Position numbers and translations under genes: made by a program
The notes under the pieces: model-generated
The model's input: the letters and a program-made list of their open reading frames with translations, nothing else
Database searches by the model: none
Told to the model about the DNA's origin: nothing
Assembly (NCBI RefSeq): GCF_018860805.1
Contig: NZ_JAHKQR010000011.1
Location: forward strand, 1,110,366 to 1,174,365
Reading direction: 5' to 3'
DNA length: 64,000 nucleotides
DNA from: Aestuariibacter sp. A3R04
GTDB taxonomy: Bacteria; Pseudomonadota; Gammaproteobacteria; Enterobacterales; Alteromonadaceae
Part shown: positions 48,695-61,932 of the stretch, piece by piece
Numbering within the stretch: the first letter of the stretch is position 1
How the letters are laid out: each line of letters opens with the position of its first letter

Positions 48695-51091
48695 CTATTC
48701 GTCCTCACCGCCATTCACCATTAATGCAATGTTATACAGCCGGTTAACCGCATGGTAATTCACCGAGTTTTTGTGATAGCGACCACGGGAAGACATGGCC
48801 CCTGCTTCTTTTTGCATCAGCAGTGTAATAGCATCATCTACGGTTTCCACCGTATAGATACTGAACAATCCTTTCCTTACCGCGTCTACTACTACTTTAT
48901 CGAGCACAAGGTTAATAGCATTGGATTTGGGAATCACTACGCCTTGTTCGCCATTTAGCCCTCGGTGCTGACACAAATCAAAAAAGCCCTCTATTTTTTC
49001 GTTAACACCGCCAACGGCCTGAACTTCACCGTACTGATTTATCGAGCCAGTAACCGCCAAAGATTGGGTGACGGGTAAATCAGTCAGGGCTGATATAAGG
49101 GCGATCAATTCCGCGAGGGACGCACTGTCTCCATCAATATGACCGTAGGATTGTTCAAGCGCGATGTTAGCAGACAGCGTGAGGGGAAAATGTTGAGCGT
49201 ATTTATGGCCCAAGTACCCGGTTAGCAGCATGACCCCTTTGGAATGTATGGGTTGACCCAATTCCACTTCTCGTTCAATGTCTACCACGCCGCTGGCCCC
49301 CACATATACAGTAGAAGTGATGCGAGCCGGCGTACCAAAAGCGGTACCACCGACTTCAAGAACAGTAAGGCCATTCACCTTGCCAGTGGCCGTACCCTCG
49401 GTGGCTATGAGAACGTGTCCTTCCTTAATATCGTTCAGCAATGCTTGGCTCACACGACCTGTACGACGCTTTTTCGCACTAAGTGCAATTTCAAGGTGTT
49501 CCAGTTCAAGGTGTGAGCTTTGCTGCTGAAATGCAAAATAACGGGCTTCCTGAATGAGCTCGATGACTTCGGAAAAATGAGCTGAGAATTTTTCTTGATG
49601 CTCAGCCCTGCGAAGGGAGTATTCCACTAAACGCTGCATTGCTTTTGAAGAAATGCCCTTTAGTCCAGCCTCTTGAACTTGGTGTCTGACTTTGCCGACA
49701 AAATTAAACGTAGATTGCCGATTAACCGGTATTTCATAGTCGAAATCCACGAGTACTCGAAACAGTTCGTCAAACTCGTCATCGTAATCCTGCAGGGTGT
49801 AATAAAGATCTCTGGAACCCAACAATATGACTTTAACGTTCAAATCCACCGGCTGGGGGTTCAATGTAATGGCATTTACCATGCCTACATCCTGTTGGGG
49901 GAGATCCATTTTCAAAGAGCCGGATTTAATGGCCAATTTTAACGCATCCCAAACAAAGGGTTGCTCAATAACTTGATCCGCATCGAGAAGTAAATATCCA
50001 CCGTTTGCGCGATGCAAGGCGCCGGGCCGAATCATCCTATAATTAGTGTACACGCTACCGTGAACATTAGTGTATTCAATCTTACCGAATAAATTCTGAT
50101 ACGTGGGGTTTGCTTCGTATATGACTGGCGCCCCCTCTTCCACGTGATGACCGACTAACACATTGGGTAAATACAACTCCTCCAGGTAGAGACGTCGGTC
50201 AAGTTCGTCAGGTTTGTCTTCTTTGTTTTCTTCTGCTAACAGTGACACGATTGTGTCGACCAAATGACTACGCATGCGGCGAAGCGTTTTCAACACGCCT
50301 AACTGATCAGCGTATTTATGTTCGAGACTTTTGAGTAAAGGCCGAATACCCTGTTCAGCCGTTTTTTTATTGAGTTGGCGAAGCTTTTCAGACGACTCCC
50401 GTTTCCACACTGGTAGACCTATCAGGCTCTCCGTGAGTCTGTTTTCCAGTTCTTCAATCAAATCGTAAAAATATTTGCGTTTGGCATCGTCAAACCCGGC
50501 AAACTCTTCATCTGTTACAGGTTTGCCGTTTACTATCGGAGCAAATGTGATGCTGTTGGATTCATCGTAAAGTGCCACATCGTGAGCCTGGGCATAGCGC
50601 TCAACAGCATCAATAGCTTCGTCGTACCTGCGTTCGAAAGATCGTGCTATCGCAGATTTTTGTCTTTGGTAGCCTGGGTTGTCAAAAGCAGCAGGAAACG
50701 TATCGAGTAAATCATCAATTAAATCACTGATATCTTTAACCAGCGTTTTTCCTTCACCCGGTGCCATTCGAAGCAAGAGGGGCTCCCGCTCCTCATCAAA
50801 ATTATTCAAATAGACCCAGTCTTCCGGAGGAGGGAGTGCTGACACGTGGCGTTCAATATGGTCTTTCACCAAAGTAAAACGCCCCGTAGCCGCTTCGCCC
50901 ATAACGTAAATGTTATACCCTTTCGCATTGACACCTAGTCCAAAGGACAAAGCTTCACGGGCGCGTTCCTGCCCAATAAAAGACGTATTAAGCGCCTCGT
51001 CGTCTTTAAGGGCCTGATTGATCTGCCGACGATTTATTTTTGGTGTAAGCGCGCTGGCGTCCAGAGGTGTGAGATAGGCTGAGCCTTTCAT
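48695..51091 (-). CDS. Lon-related ATP-dependent protease (LonC/YcbZ type)
   Basis: A 798-residue protein with an N-terminal AAA_32-type domain, a long helical insertion (about 110-330) and a C-terminal Lon S16 protease domain with the catalytic Ser in HIDGDSASLAE and Lys in GGVNEKIEGF. The P-loop is altered: GEAATGRFT carries Arg where Walker A has Lys, so ATP hydrolysis may be weak or absent. The Walker B-like GYLLLDADQ lacks the usual acidic pair. The frame extends to 51205, but AGGA lies four bases before the ATG at 51091, which also starts the conserved region. Target proteins unknown. Confidence 0.88.
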   Translation of the reverse strand: MKGSAYLTPLDASALTPKINRRQINQALKDDEALNTSFIGQERAREALSFGLGVNAKGYNIYVMGEAATGRFTLVKDHIERHVSALPPPEDWVYLNNFDEEREPLLLRMAPGEGKTLVKDISDLIDDLLDTFPAAFDNPGYQRQKSAIARSFERRYDEAIDAVERYAQAHDVALYDESNSITFAPIVNGKPVTDEEFAGFDDAKRKYFYDLIEELENRLTESLIGLPVWKRESSEKLRQLNKKTAEQGIRPLLKSLEHKYADQLGVLKTLRRMRSHLVDTIVSLLAEENKEDKPDELDRRLYLEELYLPNVLVGHHVEEGAPVIYEANPTYQNLFGKIEYTNVHGSVYTNYRMIRPGALHRANGGYLLLDADQVIEQPFVWDALKLAIKSGSLKMDLPQQDVGMVNAITLNPQPVDLNVKVILLGSRDLYYTLQDYDDEFDELFRVLVDFDYEIPVNRQSTFNFVGKVRHQVQEAGLKGISSKAMQRLVEYSLRRAEHQEKFSAHFSEVIELIQEARYFAFQQQSSHLELEHLEIALSAKKRRTGRVSQALLNDIKEGHVLIATEGTATGKVNGLTVLEVGGTAFGTPARITSTVYVGASGVVDIEREVELGQPIHSKGVMLLTGYLGHKYAQHFPLTLSANIALEQSYGHIDGDSASLAELIALISALTDLPVTQSLAVTGSINQYGEVQAVGGVNEKIEGFFDLCQHRGLNGEQGVVIPKSNAINLVLDKVVVDAVRKGLFSIYTVETVDDAITLLMQKEAGAMSSRGRYHKNSVNYHAVNRLYNIALMVNGGEDE

Positions 51092-51232
51092 AAGGTCCTG
51101 ATTACACATTTTCTTGTAAGTGAAACGCGAAAGCTTACCACTGTCAAACCCCAGAGATGGAAAAACTCGGAATTTTTTCCACTTACAGTCTTTTTTCAGC
51201 CTCAAATGGTATCTTTTAACGTTTATATGACT

Positions 51233-51271
51233 AAAAAAACGCCACTGACCGTTAAATTGTCAGATAGTGGC
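51233..51271 (-). terminator. terminator-like hairpin upstream of the Lon-related gene
   Basis: An imperfect stem starting GCCACT/AGTGGC with an inner GAC/GTC. On the minus strand it is followed by GTTTTTTT. It lies about 145 bases before the 51091 start, inside the 433-base leaderless gap to leuS, with no minus-strand gene upstream. It could be a leader attenuator. Confidence 0.45.
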
Positions 51272-51397
51272 AAAAAAATTCACCTTTTGACATTTTTTAA
51301 TCTACATTTTTCCATTTCGGGCTCAGGCACACACCTGCGTTTAAAAAATAGCTGCCGATGGACTGCGCCATAGTTTCTCCCCCGCAAAACGCGGTAA

Positions 51398-51424
51398 CCT
51401 TGTGTATTTTCTCACCACACAAGG
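51398..51424 (+). promoter_or_regulatory. hairpin in the leuS leader
   Basis: Perfect 8-bp arms CCTTGTGT and ACACAAGG with an 11-base loop, 100 bases before the leuS ATG, preceded by a small CCGC/GCGG hairpin. T-box regulation is not expected in this group and no T-box consensus is visible. Possibly a leader element controlling leuS. The rest of 51092-51524 shows nothing else I can name. Confidence 0.4.
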
Positions 51425-51428
51425 ATAA

Positions 51429-54130
<2,702 letters not shown>

Positions 54131-54131
<1 letters not shown>

Positions 54132-54649
54132 TGCAGCGCTTAATAAAGCTTGCTATTGTTGGTTTGCTGTTGGCAGGCACCACTGCGTGTGGTTTTCATT
54201 TGCGTGGCAATCAGTCATTGCCACCTTCAGTTAACTACGTCGCAGTGTCTTCCTCACAGGCTCACGCACCTCTTGCTAGAGCCCTGAAGAAACGCCTTGA
54301 TGTTTACGACATTGACGGCGGAACTCTAGCAGATAGCACCTCACCTGAACATTCCGTCATGATCCATATAATGCCTGAACAGTTGGAACGACGGTTGTTA
54401 TCTGTATTTGCCAGCGGTCAGGTTGCTGAGTATGAGCTCATTTACGGCGTGCGTTATCAAGTTATCTTTCCCGGTAAACAACCTTTGAATGCGTATTTTG
54501 AGGTGCTTCGCGACTATCAGGACGATCCCGATCTGGTACTGGCAAAGTCGAGAGAACTTGATTTAGTGCTGAGCGAAATGCGGCAAGAAGCTGCTGACAA
54601 CATAATCCGGCGGTTATCTGGCCACGCCAATGACGCATTGGCAAAGTAG
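54131..54649 (+). CDS. lptE: LPS-assembly lipoprotein LptE
   Basis: Outer-membrane lipoprotein that plugs the LptD barrel for LPS insertion. The 172-residue protein has a lipoprotein signal ending GTTAC (Cys20), then GFHLRGNQSLPPSV, the conserved LptE opening. Translationally coupled to leuS and followed by holA, as in E. coli. Confidence 0.95.
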
Positions 54650-54658
54650 CTAGCGATT

Positions 54659-55693
54659 ATGCAAGTTTACCCCAATCGGTTTGAGCAAGAACTAAAACAG
54701 GGTCTAAAACCCTGCTATGTGTTTTTTGGAGATGAACCACAGCAAAAGTACTCCATGATCGAAAGGGTGAGGACTTGCGCCAAAGAAGCCGGCTTTACAG
54801 AGCGACACGTATTCGTTGCCGACAGCGGTTTTCAGTGGTCTCAACTTATTGAAGCCACACAATCCATGTCTCTTTTCTCTTCTCAACAACTGATTGAACT
54901 TGAATTGCCCACCGGTAAACCAGGCCCGGAAGGCAGCCAGACTTTACAAACCGTGGCGCAATCCCTCGGCCAAGACATCTTGCTAATCGTGCATGGCCCT
55001 CGCATTGGCAAAGACGTGCAAAGGGGAAAATGGTTCAAGGTGCTCGATAGTATCGGCGTCCATGCCATGTGCTATCCACTGGAAGGAAAGTCATTGAGTA
55101 ACTGGATTCAACAAACCCTGAATGAATTCAGTTTACAGGCTGACACCAGCTGTGTGCGAATGATTACTGACATGACCGAAGGCAACATGCTTGCGGCCCA
55201 TCAGGAAATTCAGAAACTCGCGCTACTTTACCCCAATCAGGTACTCACTAGCGACATGGTAGAAGCCGCCATCGTCGATCAGTCCAGGTTTAACGTCTTT
55301 CAACTCATTGACGTCATGCTGGCGGGTGATCAATCCCGTTGTATCAAAATATTGTATCGTCTGGAGAGTGAAGGGCTTGAACCCAACATCCTCATTTGGG
55401 CGTTTATTCGCGAGTGGCAAACCCTTCAACAACTCAAGGAATTGCAGCTCTCAAATCAGCCCATTCAGTGGCCAAAACTGGGAATTTGGAAAAACCGACA
55501 AAATCTGTACATGTCTGCTTTACAACGACTCTCTCCCGATGCACTTGAACATATCAGGCGTGAGGTTGAAAACGCAGATTTGGCATTTAAGCAGAACGTA
55601 ATATCACGACCCTACGTCAAATTAGCACACCTTTGTATGCTTTTTATGGGAGTGCCCCTTGCGCACATTCCCCTTATTGACAACGAGTTGTGA
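54659..55693 (+). CDS. holA: DNA polymerase III subunit delta
   Basis: Clamp-loader subunit that opens the beta clamp. The 344-residue protein shows the HolA opening PNRFEQELKQGLKPCYVFFGDEP, a degenerate AAA+ fold without Walker A (normal for delta) and the clamp-binding segment SMSLFSSQQLIELELP. Nine bases after lptE. nadD, which often follows, is missing here. Confidence 0.96.
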   Translation: MQVYPNRFEQELKQGLKPCYVFFGDEPQQKYSMIERVRTCAKEAGFTERHVFVADSGFQWSQLIEATQSMSLFSSQQLIELELPTGKPGPEGSQTLQTVAQSLGQDILLIVHGPRIGKDVQRGKWFKVLDSIGVHAMCYPLEGKSLSNWIQQTLNEFSLQADTSCVRMITDMTEGNMLAAHQEIQKLALLYPNQVLTSDMVEAAIVDQSRFNVFQLIDVMLAGDQSRCIKILYRLESEGLEPNILIWAFIREWQTLQQLKELQLSNQPIQWPKLGIWKNRQNLYMSALQRLSPDALEHIRREVENADLAFKQNVISRPYVKLAHLCMLFMGVPLAHIPLIDNEL

Positions 55694-55723
55694 CGTTGAA
55701 AACAAAAAGCGCGAGAGATTCGC

Positions 55724-55729
55724 TATAAT
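55724..55729 (+). promoter_or_regulatory. -10 element upstream of rsfS
   Basis: Perfect TATAAT in the 76-base gap between holA and rsfS, at the position where nadD is found in other gammaproteobacteria. TTGAAA at 55696 is too far upstream (22-base spacer), so the -35 is uncertain. Confidence 0.5.
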
Positions 55730-55769
55730 AACGATGTAACACTATTTTTGTTCATCTTAAGGAGAACTT

Positions 55770-56087
55770 TTGGAGAGTAATCAGTTCAAACAATTTGTCC
55801 TCGACAAAATTGACGATTTGAAAGCCCGCGATATTATTCAGTTGGATGTTAAAGGTAAATCCAGTATCACAGATCTCATGATCATCTGTTCTGGTAATTC
55901 AAAACGTCACGTAATGGCCATTGCAGATAATTTACAAGTAGAGATGAAACACGCCGGTCACCCACCTTTAAGCGTAGAAGGCAAAGATACCGGCGAGTGG
56001 GTCTTGGTAGATCTGGGCGATATTATCGTTCATGTTATGCAAGACGAAGCCCGGGATTTCTATCAGTTAGAAAAGCTTTGGGGTTAA
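55770..56087 (+). CDS. rsfS: ribosomal silencing factor RsfS
   Basis: Binds L14 on the 50S subunit and blocks subunit joining in starvation. The 105-residue protein has the family pattern [13 protein letters not shown], then [32 protein letters not shown] and [10 protein letters not shown]. It starts at TTG: AAGGAG lies five bases upstream and no ATG is suitable. Precedes rlmH. Confidence 0.96.
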   Translation: MESNQFKQFVLDKIDDLKARDIIQLDVKGKSSITDLMIICSGNSKRHVMAIADNLQVEMKHAGHPPLSVEGKDTGEWVLVDLGDIIVHVMQDEARDFYQLEKLWG

Positions 56088-56158
56088 ATTTGTATTTTAC
56101 ACCGGCTGCCAATGCAGTGTGGAATTGTTGTTGTGAAATAACCGGGATGTAGCTGACG

Positions 56159-56629
56159 GTGAAAATTCAAATTGTTGCTGTAGGAACAAAAATGCCCGAT
56201 TGGGTTAATCGTGGCGTGGAGGAATTTCTGCGCCGCTTTCCCACTGATCTTCCTGTTTACTTTACTGAAATTGCCGCTGGTAAGCGAGGCAAAAACGCAG
56301 ATATTCCCCGAGTCCTACAAAGAGAAGGTGAGGCAACGCTCGCGGCTATCCCCAAGGGCAACCGCGTTGTAACGTTAGAAGTTAAAGGTAAACCCTGGGA
56401 TACGCCTCAACTGGCCAAAAAACTAGATGCCTGGAAAATGGATGGCCGTGACGTGAGCCTGCTGATTGGCGGCCCGGAAGGACTGGCACCCGCTTGTATC
56501 GCGGCGGCTGAGCAAAAATGGTCGCTGTCAAATCTGACGCTTCCGCACCCTCTGGTGCGTATTATTGTGGCAGAGAGCCTTTATCGCGCCTGGTCAGTTA
56601 CCCAGAATCATCCCTACCACAGGGAATAG
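56159..56629 (+). CDS. rlmH: 23S rRNA (pseudouridine1915-N3) methyltransferase RlmH
   Basis: SPOUT-fold SAM methyltransferase acting on helix 69 of 23S rRNA. The 156-residue protein (E. coli 155) has VALEVKG-like [11 protein letters not shown], the SAM knot LLIGGPEGL and the ending [20 protein letters not shown]. Starts with GTG. Two bases separate it from mrdA. Confidence 0.96.
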   Translation: MKIQIVAVGTKMPDWVNRGVEEFLRRFPTDLPVYFTEIAAGKRGKNADIPRVLQREGEATLAAIPKGNRVVTLEVKGKPWDTPQLAKKLDAWKMDGRDVSLLIGGPEGLAPACIAAAEQKWSLSNLTLPHPLVRIIVAESLYRAWSVTQNHPYHRE

Positions 56630-56631
56630 CA

Positions 56632-58533
56632 ATGTCACGTCAGCGCCAGCCAATTCGAGACCACACTGCTGAAGCTAACCTGTTTACAAGACGGGCGATT
56701 ATCGCGCTGTTTATTGTTATCGTGATGCTCGGCATTGTTGTAAGTAATCTGTATGTACTTCAAGTCGAGCAACACGAAGCTTACCAGACACGCTCAAACG
56801 GCAATCGAATTAAAGTCCTTCCCATTGCTCCAAACCGCGGCCTCATTTATGACAGAAATGGCATTTTACTGGCTGAAAACAAACCCGTTTTCAGCCTTGA
56901 AGTTGTCCCGGAAGAGGTGGACGATTTAGAGAAAACCCTCGCCCGTTTATCCGCATTGATGGGAATTACCGAAGAAGAAAAAGAAAATTTTCTAAAAGTT
57001 TACCGTGGTCAGCGCCGCTTTAAACCTATTGCACTGCGAACTCAGCTTAGCGAGGAAGAAGTGGCCAGGTTTTCTGCGCAACAACATCGGTTCACAGGTG
57101 TATCTGTTGAAGCGAGATTGTCGCGGTTTTACCCCTATGGCGATACCCTTACTCATGTGCTTGGCTACGTGGCGAAAATTAATAAGAAAGATCTGCAAAA
57201 ATTGGTGGAAGCAGGACTGGAAGCCAACTATGCGGCAACCTATGACATTGGCAAGCTGGGGATCGAAAAATATCACGAAGAATTGCTTCACGGTAAAGTG
57301 GGTTATCAACAGGTGGAAGTGAACAGCCAGGGTCGTATTATTCGCACCTTGAGTATCGATCCGCCCGTCCCCGGAAAAGACATTGTTTTAAACATCGATT
57401 TGCCCCTTCAATTAGCGGCCAAGAAAGCCCTTCAGGGTAAACGTGGTACCGTCGTCATGTCGTCGCCAAAAGATGGCGGTATTTTGGCAATGTTTTCCAG
57501 TCCAAGTTATGACCCCAACCTGTTTGTCCATGGTATTAGCAGTAAAAAGTACCGCGCTTTACAGTCATCTGACCGGCCCTTGATAAACCGGGCGACCCAA
57601 GGGCAATACCCGCCAGCTTCTACGATTAAGCCGCTACTCGGCTTAGTCGGACTGGAAGAAGGCATCATAGACAGGGATACTACCATTAATGACACTGGTC
57701 GATACCGCTTGCCCAATGTAAGCCACGTATGGCGAGACTGGAAAAAATGGGGTCATGGGAAAGTAAACGTCGAAAGAGCCATCGCGGTATCGTGTGACAC
57801 CTTTTACTATGATTTGGCTTACAAACTGGGTATCGATCGCATCAGTGACAGCATGTCTGAGTTTGGTTTTGGAGACTACACAGGTATCGATTTGTATGAA
57901 GAGTCAGATGCCAATATGCCCAGCCGCGGCTGGAAACGCGCCCGATTTAACGAGCCCTGGTACATCGGTGACACCATTCCAGTAGGCATTGGGCAAAGCT
58001 ACTGGACAGCCACGCCAGTTCAACTAAACCAGGCAATGAATACACTGATTAACTATGGCGAGCGCTTTGTTCCCCAGATCATGATGGGGTTTATGCAACC
58101 CGATGGCACAATAGTCAAATCTGAGCCTAAAACCATGCGCCCAATTATGATTAAAAACAGAGATAACTGGGCGTTAATGCTAAGCGCCATGCATGAGGTT
58201 AACCACGGAGAAGAAGGAACGGGCAGAAAATCCTTCGCCGATGCCCCTTATCAGTCCGGAGGAAAATCTGGCACAGCGCAACTTTTCTCAGTGGCGCAGA
58301 ACGAAACTTACAACGAAGATGACGTATCAGAGCACTTGCGTGACAATGCCATGTACGTCGCTTTTGCCCCATTCGAGTCACCAGAGATATCTGCGACCGT
58401 GGTGGTAGAAAATGCGGGAGGCGGCAGCACTAATGCAGCACCAGTCGCCAGACAAGTAATGGACTTTTACTTTCGCGAACACGAATTTATGCAACCTCAA
58501 TTAGATGGTGTTGTGTCACATAAGGCAGAGTGA
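56632..58533 (+). CDS. mrdA: penicillin-binding protein 2 (elongasome transpeptidase)
   Basis: D,D-transpeptidase for lateral wall growth in rod cells, partner of RodA. The 633-residue protein equals the E. coli length: a membrane anchor at about 24-47, a pedestal domain, then the transpeptidase with S330-T-I-K333, the SCD variant of SxN in [10 protein letters not shown] and KSGT in [14 protein letters not shown] lies before the ATG; the frame is open further upstream inside rlmH. Overlaps rodA by four bases. Confidence 0.97.
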   Translation: MSRQRQPIRDHTAEANLFTRRAIIALFIVIVMLGIVVSNLYVLQVEQHEAYQTRSNGNRIKVLPIAPNRGLIYDRNGILLAENKPVFSLEVVPEEVDDLEKTLARLSALMGITEEEKENFLKVYRGQRRFKPIALRTQLSEEEVARFSAQQHRFTGVSVEARLSRFYPYGDTLTHVLGYVAKINKKDLQKLVEAGLEANYAATYDIGKLGIEKYHEELLHGKVGYQQVEVNSQGRIIRTLSIDPPVPGKDIVLNIDLPLQLAAKKALQGKRGTVVMSSPKDGGILAMFSSPSYDPNLFVHGISSKKYRALQSSDRPLINRATQGQYPPASTIKPLLGLVGLEEGIIDRDTTINDTGRYRLPNVSHVWRDWKKWGHGKVNVERAIAVSCDTFYYDLAYKLGIDRISDSMSEFGFGDYTGIDLYEESDANMPSRGWKRARFNEPWYIGDTIPVGIGQSYWTATPVQLNQAMNTLINYGERFVPQIMMGFMQPDGTIVKSEPKTMRPIMIKNRDNWALMLSAMHEVNHGEEGTGRKSFADAPYQSGGKSGTAQLFSVAQNETYNEDDVSEHLRDNAMYVAFAPFESPEISATVVVENAGGGSTNAAPVARQVMDFYFREHEFMQPQLDGVVSHKAE

Positions 58534-59654
58534 ATAGCGTGAAACGGACACAACTTAAACAGAACAGCACGACATTCTGGCAACGTTTCCACATTGACGG
58601 CTGGTTGCTCATGGGCTTATTAGTACTTATGACAGTAGGGCTGTACACTTTATACTCAGCCTCCGGCCAGGATGCATCACAAATGGAGCGTCAGTTTACC
58701 CGTCTAGCCATTGCACTGGGCGTAATGGTATTCATGGCCCAGGTCCCCCCAATGGCTTACAGAAGGTTATCCGTCTATGCTTATGTACTGGGTTTAGGCA
58801 TGCTCATTGCTGTTCTGTTGTTTGGCGATATGGGCAAAGGTGCACAGCGTTGGCTTGATCTTAAATTTGTTCGCTTTCAACCTTCTGAACTGATGAAGCT
58901 TGCCGTTCCCATGATGGTGGCCTGGTATATCAGTAAATTCACCTTGCCTCCAAGGCTTATACACATTTTGTCTGGTTTTGTACTTGTTATCGTACCGACA
59001 CTGCTAATCGCAAAGCAACCGGATTTAGGTACCTCACTGCTCATCGCTAGTTCCGGTATTTTCGCCATATTTCTGGCAGGCATGAGTTGGCGGCTAATTG
59101 GTGTGTTAAGCGCACTGGCTGGCGCCTTTGCGCCAATCATGTGGTTCTTCCTCATGCAAGACTACCAAAAACAACGCGTTATCACTTTTTTAAATCCGGA
59201 GAGCGATCCCCTTGGCGCCGGATACCATATTATTCAATCAAAAATCGCCATCGGGTCTGGTGGACTTGAGGGCAAAGGCTGGCTTCAGGGAACACAATCG
59301 CAATTAGAGTTTTTGCCCGAGCGTCACACGGATTTTATTTTCGCGGTATTCAGTGAAGAATTTGGCCTGATAGGAGTACTCCTATTACTTGTCATTTATC
59401 TGTGTATTATTATTCGCGGATTGATTATTGCCAATCGGGCGCAAGACGCCTACAGTAAACTACTCGCAGGCTCCATCACCCTGACCTTTTTTGTTTATGT
59501 ATTTGTAAACATGGGCATGGTGTCCGGCCTGTTACCGGTTGTTGGTGTGCCACTCCCTCTGGTGAGTTACGGTGGAACGTCTATGGTAACGCTCATGGCA
59601 GGTTTTGGCATTTTAATGGCCATTGGAACACAGAAAAGATTTTTGTCCCGATAA
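58530..59654 (+). CDS. rodA: peptidoglycan glycosyltransferase RodA
   Basis: SEDS-family lipid II polymerase of the elongasome. The 374-residue protein has ten membrane helices and [19 protein letters not shown] and [12 protein letters not shown], the family signature. The GTG at 58530 overlaps the mrdA stop; a second GTG three codons later is possible. No mltB lies between it and rlpA. Confidence 0.96.
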   Translation: MNSVKRTQLKQNSTTFWQRFHIDGWLLMGLLVLMTVGLYTLYSASGQDASQMERQFTRLAIALGVMVFMAQVPPMAYRRLSVYAYVLGLGMLIAVLLFGDMGKGAQRWLDLKFVRFQPSELMKLAVPMMVAWYISKFTLPPRLIHILSGFVLVIVPTLLIAKQPDLGTSLLIASSGIFAIFLAGMSWRLIGVLSALAGAFAPIMWFFLMQDYQKQRVITFLNPESDPLGAGYHIIQSKIAIGSGGLEGKGWLQGTQSQLEFLPERHTDFIFAVFSEEFGLIGVLLLLVIYLCIIIRGLIIANRAQDAYSKLLAGSITLTFFVYVFVNMGMVSGLLPVVGVPLPLVSYGGTSMVTLMAGFGILMAIGTQKRFLSR

Positions 59655-59662
59655 AAAAGACT

Positions 59663-60523
59663 ATGAAAATGTGCGCTAAATACGGGTTACTTCTCATGAC
59701 TGCAGTACTGTTATCTGCGTGTCAATCGCAGAGCCGCTATGCCCAACATACCGACTCTGCGCCCACGTTCGTGTACGACGAACCAGATTACACAGATGCC
59801 CAACCTCGGTATGAGCCATACCGGGAATGGAATAGCCGCCCCTATGAAGTATTGGGAAAACGCTATTTTCCACTGCAAACGGGCAAAGGCTTCGAACAAG
59901 TCGGACTTGCTTCCTGGTACGGCCAAAAATTTCATGGGCATCTTACCTCTAATGGCGAAACCTATGACATGTTTGCAATGACAGCAGCGCACAAAACCCT
60001 GCCCTTGCCTTCTTTTGTTCGTGTAACAAACCTCAGTAACAACAAATCGGTAATCGTGAGGGTGAACGACCGTGGGCCTTTCCATTCAAACCGAATTATT
60101 GACCTGTCTTATGCAGCAGCGAAAAAGCTGGATTATCAACAACACGGTACGGCAAAAGTAAAACTGGAAGTAATACACTTCGACGAAAACAACAATGTTA
60201 CTGTGGGCAAACACCCCACCGTTACTTACGCCCAGTATGCGGGTTTAAGTCCCATTGAAGCCGACAGTAAAAACGCACAGGAAGAACTTGTTTCTGATGG
60301 TGTTTATATACAAGTCGCCGCGGTCAGTGATCCTGAACGTGCCAAGTCTGTTTCTACGGTACTGTCTACACTGTACCAGGTGCCGGCACAAATGCCTTTT
60401 ATAAATAATATTTACAAACTTCGTTTAGGCCCAGTAACTGACCGATTTAAGGTAAAGATGCTACTTGATGATCTCAAGCAAAATGGCTACCCAGGTGCCT
60501 ATGCAGTTTCTGAAAACTTGTAA
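59663..60523 (+). CDS. rlpA: septal lytic transglycosylase lipoprotein RlpA
   Basis: Outer-membrane lipoprotein cleaving denuded peptidoglycan at septa in relatives such as Pseudomonas. The 286-residue protein has lipobox LSAC (Cys20), a double-psi beta-barrel (about 95-185) with GLASWYGQKFHG, TAAHKTLPLPS and VRVNDRGPFH, and a C-terminal SPOR domain (about 212-284) with YIQVAAVSD. Catalytic Glu and Asp positions look intact. Nine bases after rodA. Confidence 0.95.
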   Translation: MKMCAKYGLLLMTAVLLSACQSQSRYAQHTDSAPTFVYDEPDYTDAQPRYEPYREWNSRPYEVLGKRYFPLQTGKGFEQVGLASWYGQKFHGHLTSNGETYDMFAMTAAHKTLPLPSFVRVTNLSNNKSVIVRVNDRGPFHSNRIIDLSYAAAKKLDYQQHGTAKVKLEVIHFDENNNVTVGKHPTVTYAQYAGLSPIEADSKNAQEELVSDGVYIQVAAVSDPERAKSVSTVLSTLYQVPAQMPFINNIYKLRLGPVTDRFKVKMLLDDLKQNGYPGAYAVSENL

Positions 60524-60693
60524 TCCTCTACACAAACATGGCGTTCATCGGTCGATTTAGGGGCATTGCCGAGGAAATCAGCAGGTAAGTCTGTTTTTAA
60601 CTAAACTTTTCAGGTAAAACCTAGTCCAACAACTGGGGTTGCGATAAAATTCCCAACTATTGTCACATTAAAAAAACGGTAATAAACACTCCC

Positions 60694-61872
60694 ATGCTAA
60701 AAAAGATAATTTGCGCTAAACCGTCTGCCTTTTTGAATCTCTTGTTCGCCGTTGCCTTCAGTGCATGCGTTCAGGCCAACATTGTTATTCCTCCGCCTCC
60801 CACTGTAGCCGCCGAAGGGTTTGTATTAATGGACAATGAAACGGGCCAGGTCATTGCGGAAAAAAACGCTGACATGCAATTGCCCCCGGCCAGCCTTACT
60901 AAAATGATGACGACTTACGTTATTGGCAAGGAATTAGAAGCCGGCAATATTAGTATGGATGAGGTCGTCACGATCTCAGAAAATGCATGGGCAAAGAATT
61001 TTCCAGAATCCTCCAAAATGTTCATTGAAGTTGGCACCCAAGTTAAAGTATCGGATTTAGTAAGAGGCATTATCGTTCAATCGGGTAATGACGCCTGTGT
61101 TGCCATGGCAGAGCACATCGCCGGTTCGGAAAGTGCGTTTGCCAGTATGATGAATGCTCATGCTCAGGCATTGGGCATGACATCAAGCCATTTCGTTAAC
61201 AGCCATGGACTTCACGATCCCGACCACTATGTCACGCCCCGGGACATGGCCATCCTCGCCCAAGCCATGGTGTCAGAAACACCGGAAATTTACAGTATTT
61301 ACAGCGAAAAAGAGTTCACCTATAACGGCATAAAACAATACAACCGTAATAGCTTGCTGTGGGATCAAAGCCTAAATGTGGATGGCATTAAAACGGGCCA
61401 CACCTCAGATGCGGGTTACAGTTTGATAACATCGGCAAAACAAGGCGATATGCGCCTTATTTCTGTGGTGATGGGTACGGACAGTGAACGCGCACGCAAG
61501 GAAGAGAACAAAAAACTCCTGCGCTATGGTTTTCGTTTCTATGAAACGGTTACGCCTTACTCTGCCGGTGACAGCTTTGTTTCCCACCGCATTTATATGG
61601 GCGACAGAGAAAATGTAGACCTTGGAATTAATCAATCTACCCCCATTACCATTCCACGCGGTCAGGCGGCTAACCTCGAAGCAAATTTTGAACTTGATAA
61701 AAAGCTCGAAGCACCGTTGGCGAAAGGCCAGGTTGTCGGCACACTCTACTTGCAACTTGACGGGAATGACGTTGCAGAGTATCCCCTCGTTGCGCTTCAG
61801 GAAGTAAATGAGGGTGGATTATTTGACCGTATGATGGATTATCTTATGTTACAAATAGGCTGGGATGACTAA
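60694..61872 (+). CDS. dacA: D-alanyl-D-alanine carboxypeptidase (PBP5/6 type)
   Basis: Trims the terminal D-Ala of peptidoglycan pentapeptides. The 392-residue protein has a signal peptide (about 1-28), S67-L-T-K70, SGN in VQSGNDACVAMAEH, KTG in DGIKTGHTSDAG and a C-terminal amphipathic anchor (RMMDYLMLQIGW). 170 bases separate it from rlpA; that gap shows nothing I can name. Confidence 0.96.
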   Translation: MLKKIICAKPSAFLNLLFAVAFSACVQANIVIPPPPTVAAEGFVLMDNETGQVIAEKNADMQLPPASLTKMMTTYVIGKELEAGNISMDEVVTISENAWAKNFPESSKMFIEVGTQVKVSDLVRGIIVQSGNDACVAMAEHIAGSESAFASMMNAHAQALGMTSSHFVNSHGLHDPDHYVTPRDMAILAQAMVSETPEIYSIYSEKEFTYNGIKQYNRNSLLWDQSLNVDGIKTGHTSDAGYSLITSAKQGDMRLISVVMGTDSERARKEENKKLLRYGFRFYETVTPYSAGDSFVSHRIYMGDRENVDLGINQSTPITIPRGQAANLEANFELDKKLEAPLAKGQVVGTLYLQLDGNDVAEYPLVALQEVNEGGLFDRMMDYLMLQIGWDD

Positions 61873-61903
61873 TTTTTAATTTATCCTCAATTGCCTTTTT
61901 GTT

Positions 61904-61932
61904 TTGTTCATGGACGGCCAGATTGTTATAAT
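61904..61932 (+). promoter_or_regulatory. putative ybeD promoter inside the dacA terminator
   Basis: TTGTTC, 17-base spacer, then a perfect TATAAT (61927-61932) whose bases form the loop and inner stem of the terminator hairpin. Initiation near 61939 would give a leader of about 30 bases. The -35 matches the consensus only at TTG. Confidence 0.45.
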
